Positions 6,139 to 7,256 of a stretch of 7,256 nucleotides of DNA are shown here, piece after piece; within the stretch, counting starts at the first letter, position 1; each line of letters begins with the position of its first letter. A model generated the notes under the pieces. The model was not told where the DNA came from and did not search any database. It saw nothing but the letters and a program-made list of their open reading frames with translations. Location of the stretch: the NCBI GenBank assembly GCA_947074265.1, contig CAMTPD010000063.1, positions 1 through 7,256 of the forward strand. The letters run 5' to 3'. Origin of the DNA: an uncultured Porphyromonadaceae bacterium. GTDB lineage: Bacteria > Bacteroidota > Bacteroidia > Bacteroidales > CAMTPD01. Position numbers and translations under genes: made by a program.

Positions 6139-6927
6139 ATGGAAAGCAAATTAGAATCTACTTATCGCAAAATCAAACAACTGGAAATACAACATCGGTC
6201 TGATAGTTTATTAAACACAATCAATCCTGTGGCTAAACTTATTACGACTTTTGTCTACCTGATATTGATGCTTTCGGTATCAGTGTACCAATTATCAGCA
6301 CTTTTGCCATTTGCCGTATATCCGATACTTCTTGCTGCTTTTGCACACGTATCTTATCGCCGAATCTGTGTTTACACACTTCCTATTTTACCTTTTGTCT
6401 TATTGATTGCAATATTTAATCCTTTCCTAGATCGAGAAACCGCGTTCACGTTTTTGGATATAGAGATAAGTCGAGGTTGGATTACCTTTGTATCGATTCT
6501 AGTAAGAGCTATGCTTGCTGTACAATGTGTTATCATTATTATAAGATCTACCGGTATGATCCAATTGGTCTATGCAATGCATACAATTGGTATTCCGACA
6601 ATTCTTACAAATCAAATATTATTTGTTTACCGTTATTTGAGTCTTATCTTGGAAGATGCAATATCGATACAACGAGCCCGACAAAGCAGAAATTGCAATG
6701 AAAAGAGCTTTATCGTATGGAGTACAATTGTAGGACAGCTATTTATTCGAAGCATGAACCGATCTACCTCTATTTACAATGCAATGTTGTCTCGTGGTTT
6801 TAATTACACGACATCTATAAAACACGGCGATTTATGGCAAACTAAGGATTCATATTTTATCATAATATGGATATCCTTTTTCCTTTTTATTCGTTTTCTT
6901 AATCCGACAGAATTATTTTTACATTAA
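6139..6927 (+). CDS. cbiQ: ECF transporter transmembrane coupling protein CbiQ (EcfT family)
   Basis: The 262-residue integral membrane protein links the substrate component to the ATPase subunits and converts ATP hydrolysis into conformational change. Family evidence is the pair of cytoplasmic Ala-Arg-Gly type coupling motifs: ARQSRN at 180-185 and MLSRGF at 216-221, whose arginines contact the ATPases. Hydrophobic segments lie at about 33-50, 53-70, 77-95, 113-137 and 237-254, and the N-terminal SLLNTINPVAKL (23-34) is typical of the family. The first coupling motif has Asn where Gly is common, a mild variant. The gene follows cbiM by 8 bases and precedes cbiO by 22, consistent with one transcript. 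Length is normal and there is no sign of damage. Confidence 0.9.
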   Translation: MESKLESTYRKIKQLEIQHRSDSLLNTINPVAKLITTFVYLILMLSVSVYQLSALLPFAVYPILLAAFAHVSYRRICVYTLPILPFVLLIAIFNPFLDRETAFTFLDIEISRGWITFVSILVRAMLAVQCVIIIIRSTGMIQLVYAMHTIGIPTILTNQILFVYRYLSLILEDAISIQRARQSRNCNEKSFIVWSTIVGQLFIRSMNRSTSIYNAMLSRGFNYTTSIKHGDLWQTKDSYFIIIWISFFLFIRFLNPTELFLH

Positions 6928-6949
6928 GTGATATTTAGATCTAACTCAT

Positions 6950-7256
6950 ATGATAAGTTTCAAAGATATATCTTATACTTATCCTTCGGGATATAAAGCA
7001 TTGCAGCAAGTCTCATTTGAAATTACCCCAGGCGATAAAGTGGCAATTGTAGGAGAAAATGGATCAGGAAAATCAACGTTACTACTTCACTTCAATGGCA
7101 TATTGCAAGCTTCTCGTGGTAGCATCTGCATTGATCAAACTGTTATTTCTAATTCAACATTAAAGCAAATCCGACAAAAGGGAGCAACCGGTGTAGCAAG
7201 GGTAATCGTTAGTAGTGAAATAAGAGCTGTGCGTTTCATTCTGATATTTATTATTT
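6950..7256 (+). CDS. cbiO: ECF transporter ATPase CbiO, 5' part only; similarity breaks near 7180
   Basis: This would be the ABC ATPase that drives the CbiMQ importer. Residues 1-77 are typical: ISFKDISYTYPSG (2-14), the aromatic A-loop region, ALQQVSFEI, and the Walker A motif GENGSGKST (35-43), then LKQIRQK (71-77). In this family that last stretch is normally followed at once by a VG(I/L)VFQ(N/D)P(D/E)DQ Q-loop. Here residues 78-102 instead read GATGVARVIVSS and then a hydrophobic stretch, with no Q-loop in any frame. The frame happens to stay open to the window edge. The signature motif and Walker B are not in the window. Either the gene is interrupted here, or the sequence end is chimeric. 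The start ATG at 6950-6952 gives the normal family N-terminus. Confidence 0.85.
   Translation, partial: MISFKDISYTYPSGYKALQQVSFEITPGDKVAIVGENGSGKSTLLLHFNGILQASRGSICIDQTVISNSTLKQIRQKGATGVARVIVSSEIRAVRFILIFII
7181..7239 (-). other. Possible 5' fragment of a secreted-protein gene joined to cbiO
   Basis: Reading leftwards from ATG at 7237-7239, the sequence gives MKRTALISLLTITLATPVA, which has the charged start, hydrophobic core and small-residue end of a signal peptide. This pattern stops exactly where the cbiO similarity stops; beyond it the frame enters antisense cbiO and hits a stop at 7135-7137. Two gene starts facing each other, both broken at one point, fit a junction of unrelated sequences. 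The stretch is short, so chance is possible. Confidence 0.3.

Overview
The window looks like a chromosomal segment from a member of the Bacteroidota, probably a Bacteroidales-type organism. The grounds are indirect: AT-rich DNA, genes lacking clear Shine-Dalgarno sequences, a possible promoter resembling the Bacteroides TTG / TAnnTTTG type, and protein families common in that phylum. Genus cannot be told from the sequence alone.

Left half, minus strand (read right to left): a bifunctional nucleotidyltransferase/GHMP-kinase gene (4789 to 3644), a 352-base gap, then thrA (aspartokinase/homoserine dehydrogenase, 3291 to 832), followed 16 bases later by thrB (homoserine kinase), which runs off the left edge. 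ThrA and ThrB together carry out three steps of threonine synthesis: aspartate phosphorylation, reduction of the semialdehyde to homoserine, and homoserine phosphorylation. The gap before thrA is not empty. It holds a possible promoter, a 39-codon ORF ending in a Thr/Ser-rich run, a series of hairpins, and a terminator-like hairpin followed by a T run just before thrA. This is the layout expected of a transcription attenuator controlled by a leader peptide. A competing reading is that part of the gap is a decayed protein-coding remnant.

Middle, 4790-5155: a divergent intergenic region with six tandem imperfect repeats of about 22 bp (4901-5031) and a perfect 8-bp inverted repeat (5093-5119). 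No cobalamin riboswitch was recognised.

Right half, plus strand: an ECF-type cobalt/nickel importer operon, cbiM (with a fused C-terminal PDGLE/CbiN-like domain), cbiQ, and the start of the ATPase gene cbiO. The three proteins would form substrate-binding membrane component, coupling membrane component and energising ATPase. The cbiO sequence is normal through the Walker A motif but loses similarity to its family near base 7180, about 76 bases before the window end. There a different sequence begins that reads, on the minus strand, like the start of a secreted protein. This is either a rearrangement or a chimeric contig end.
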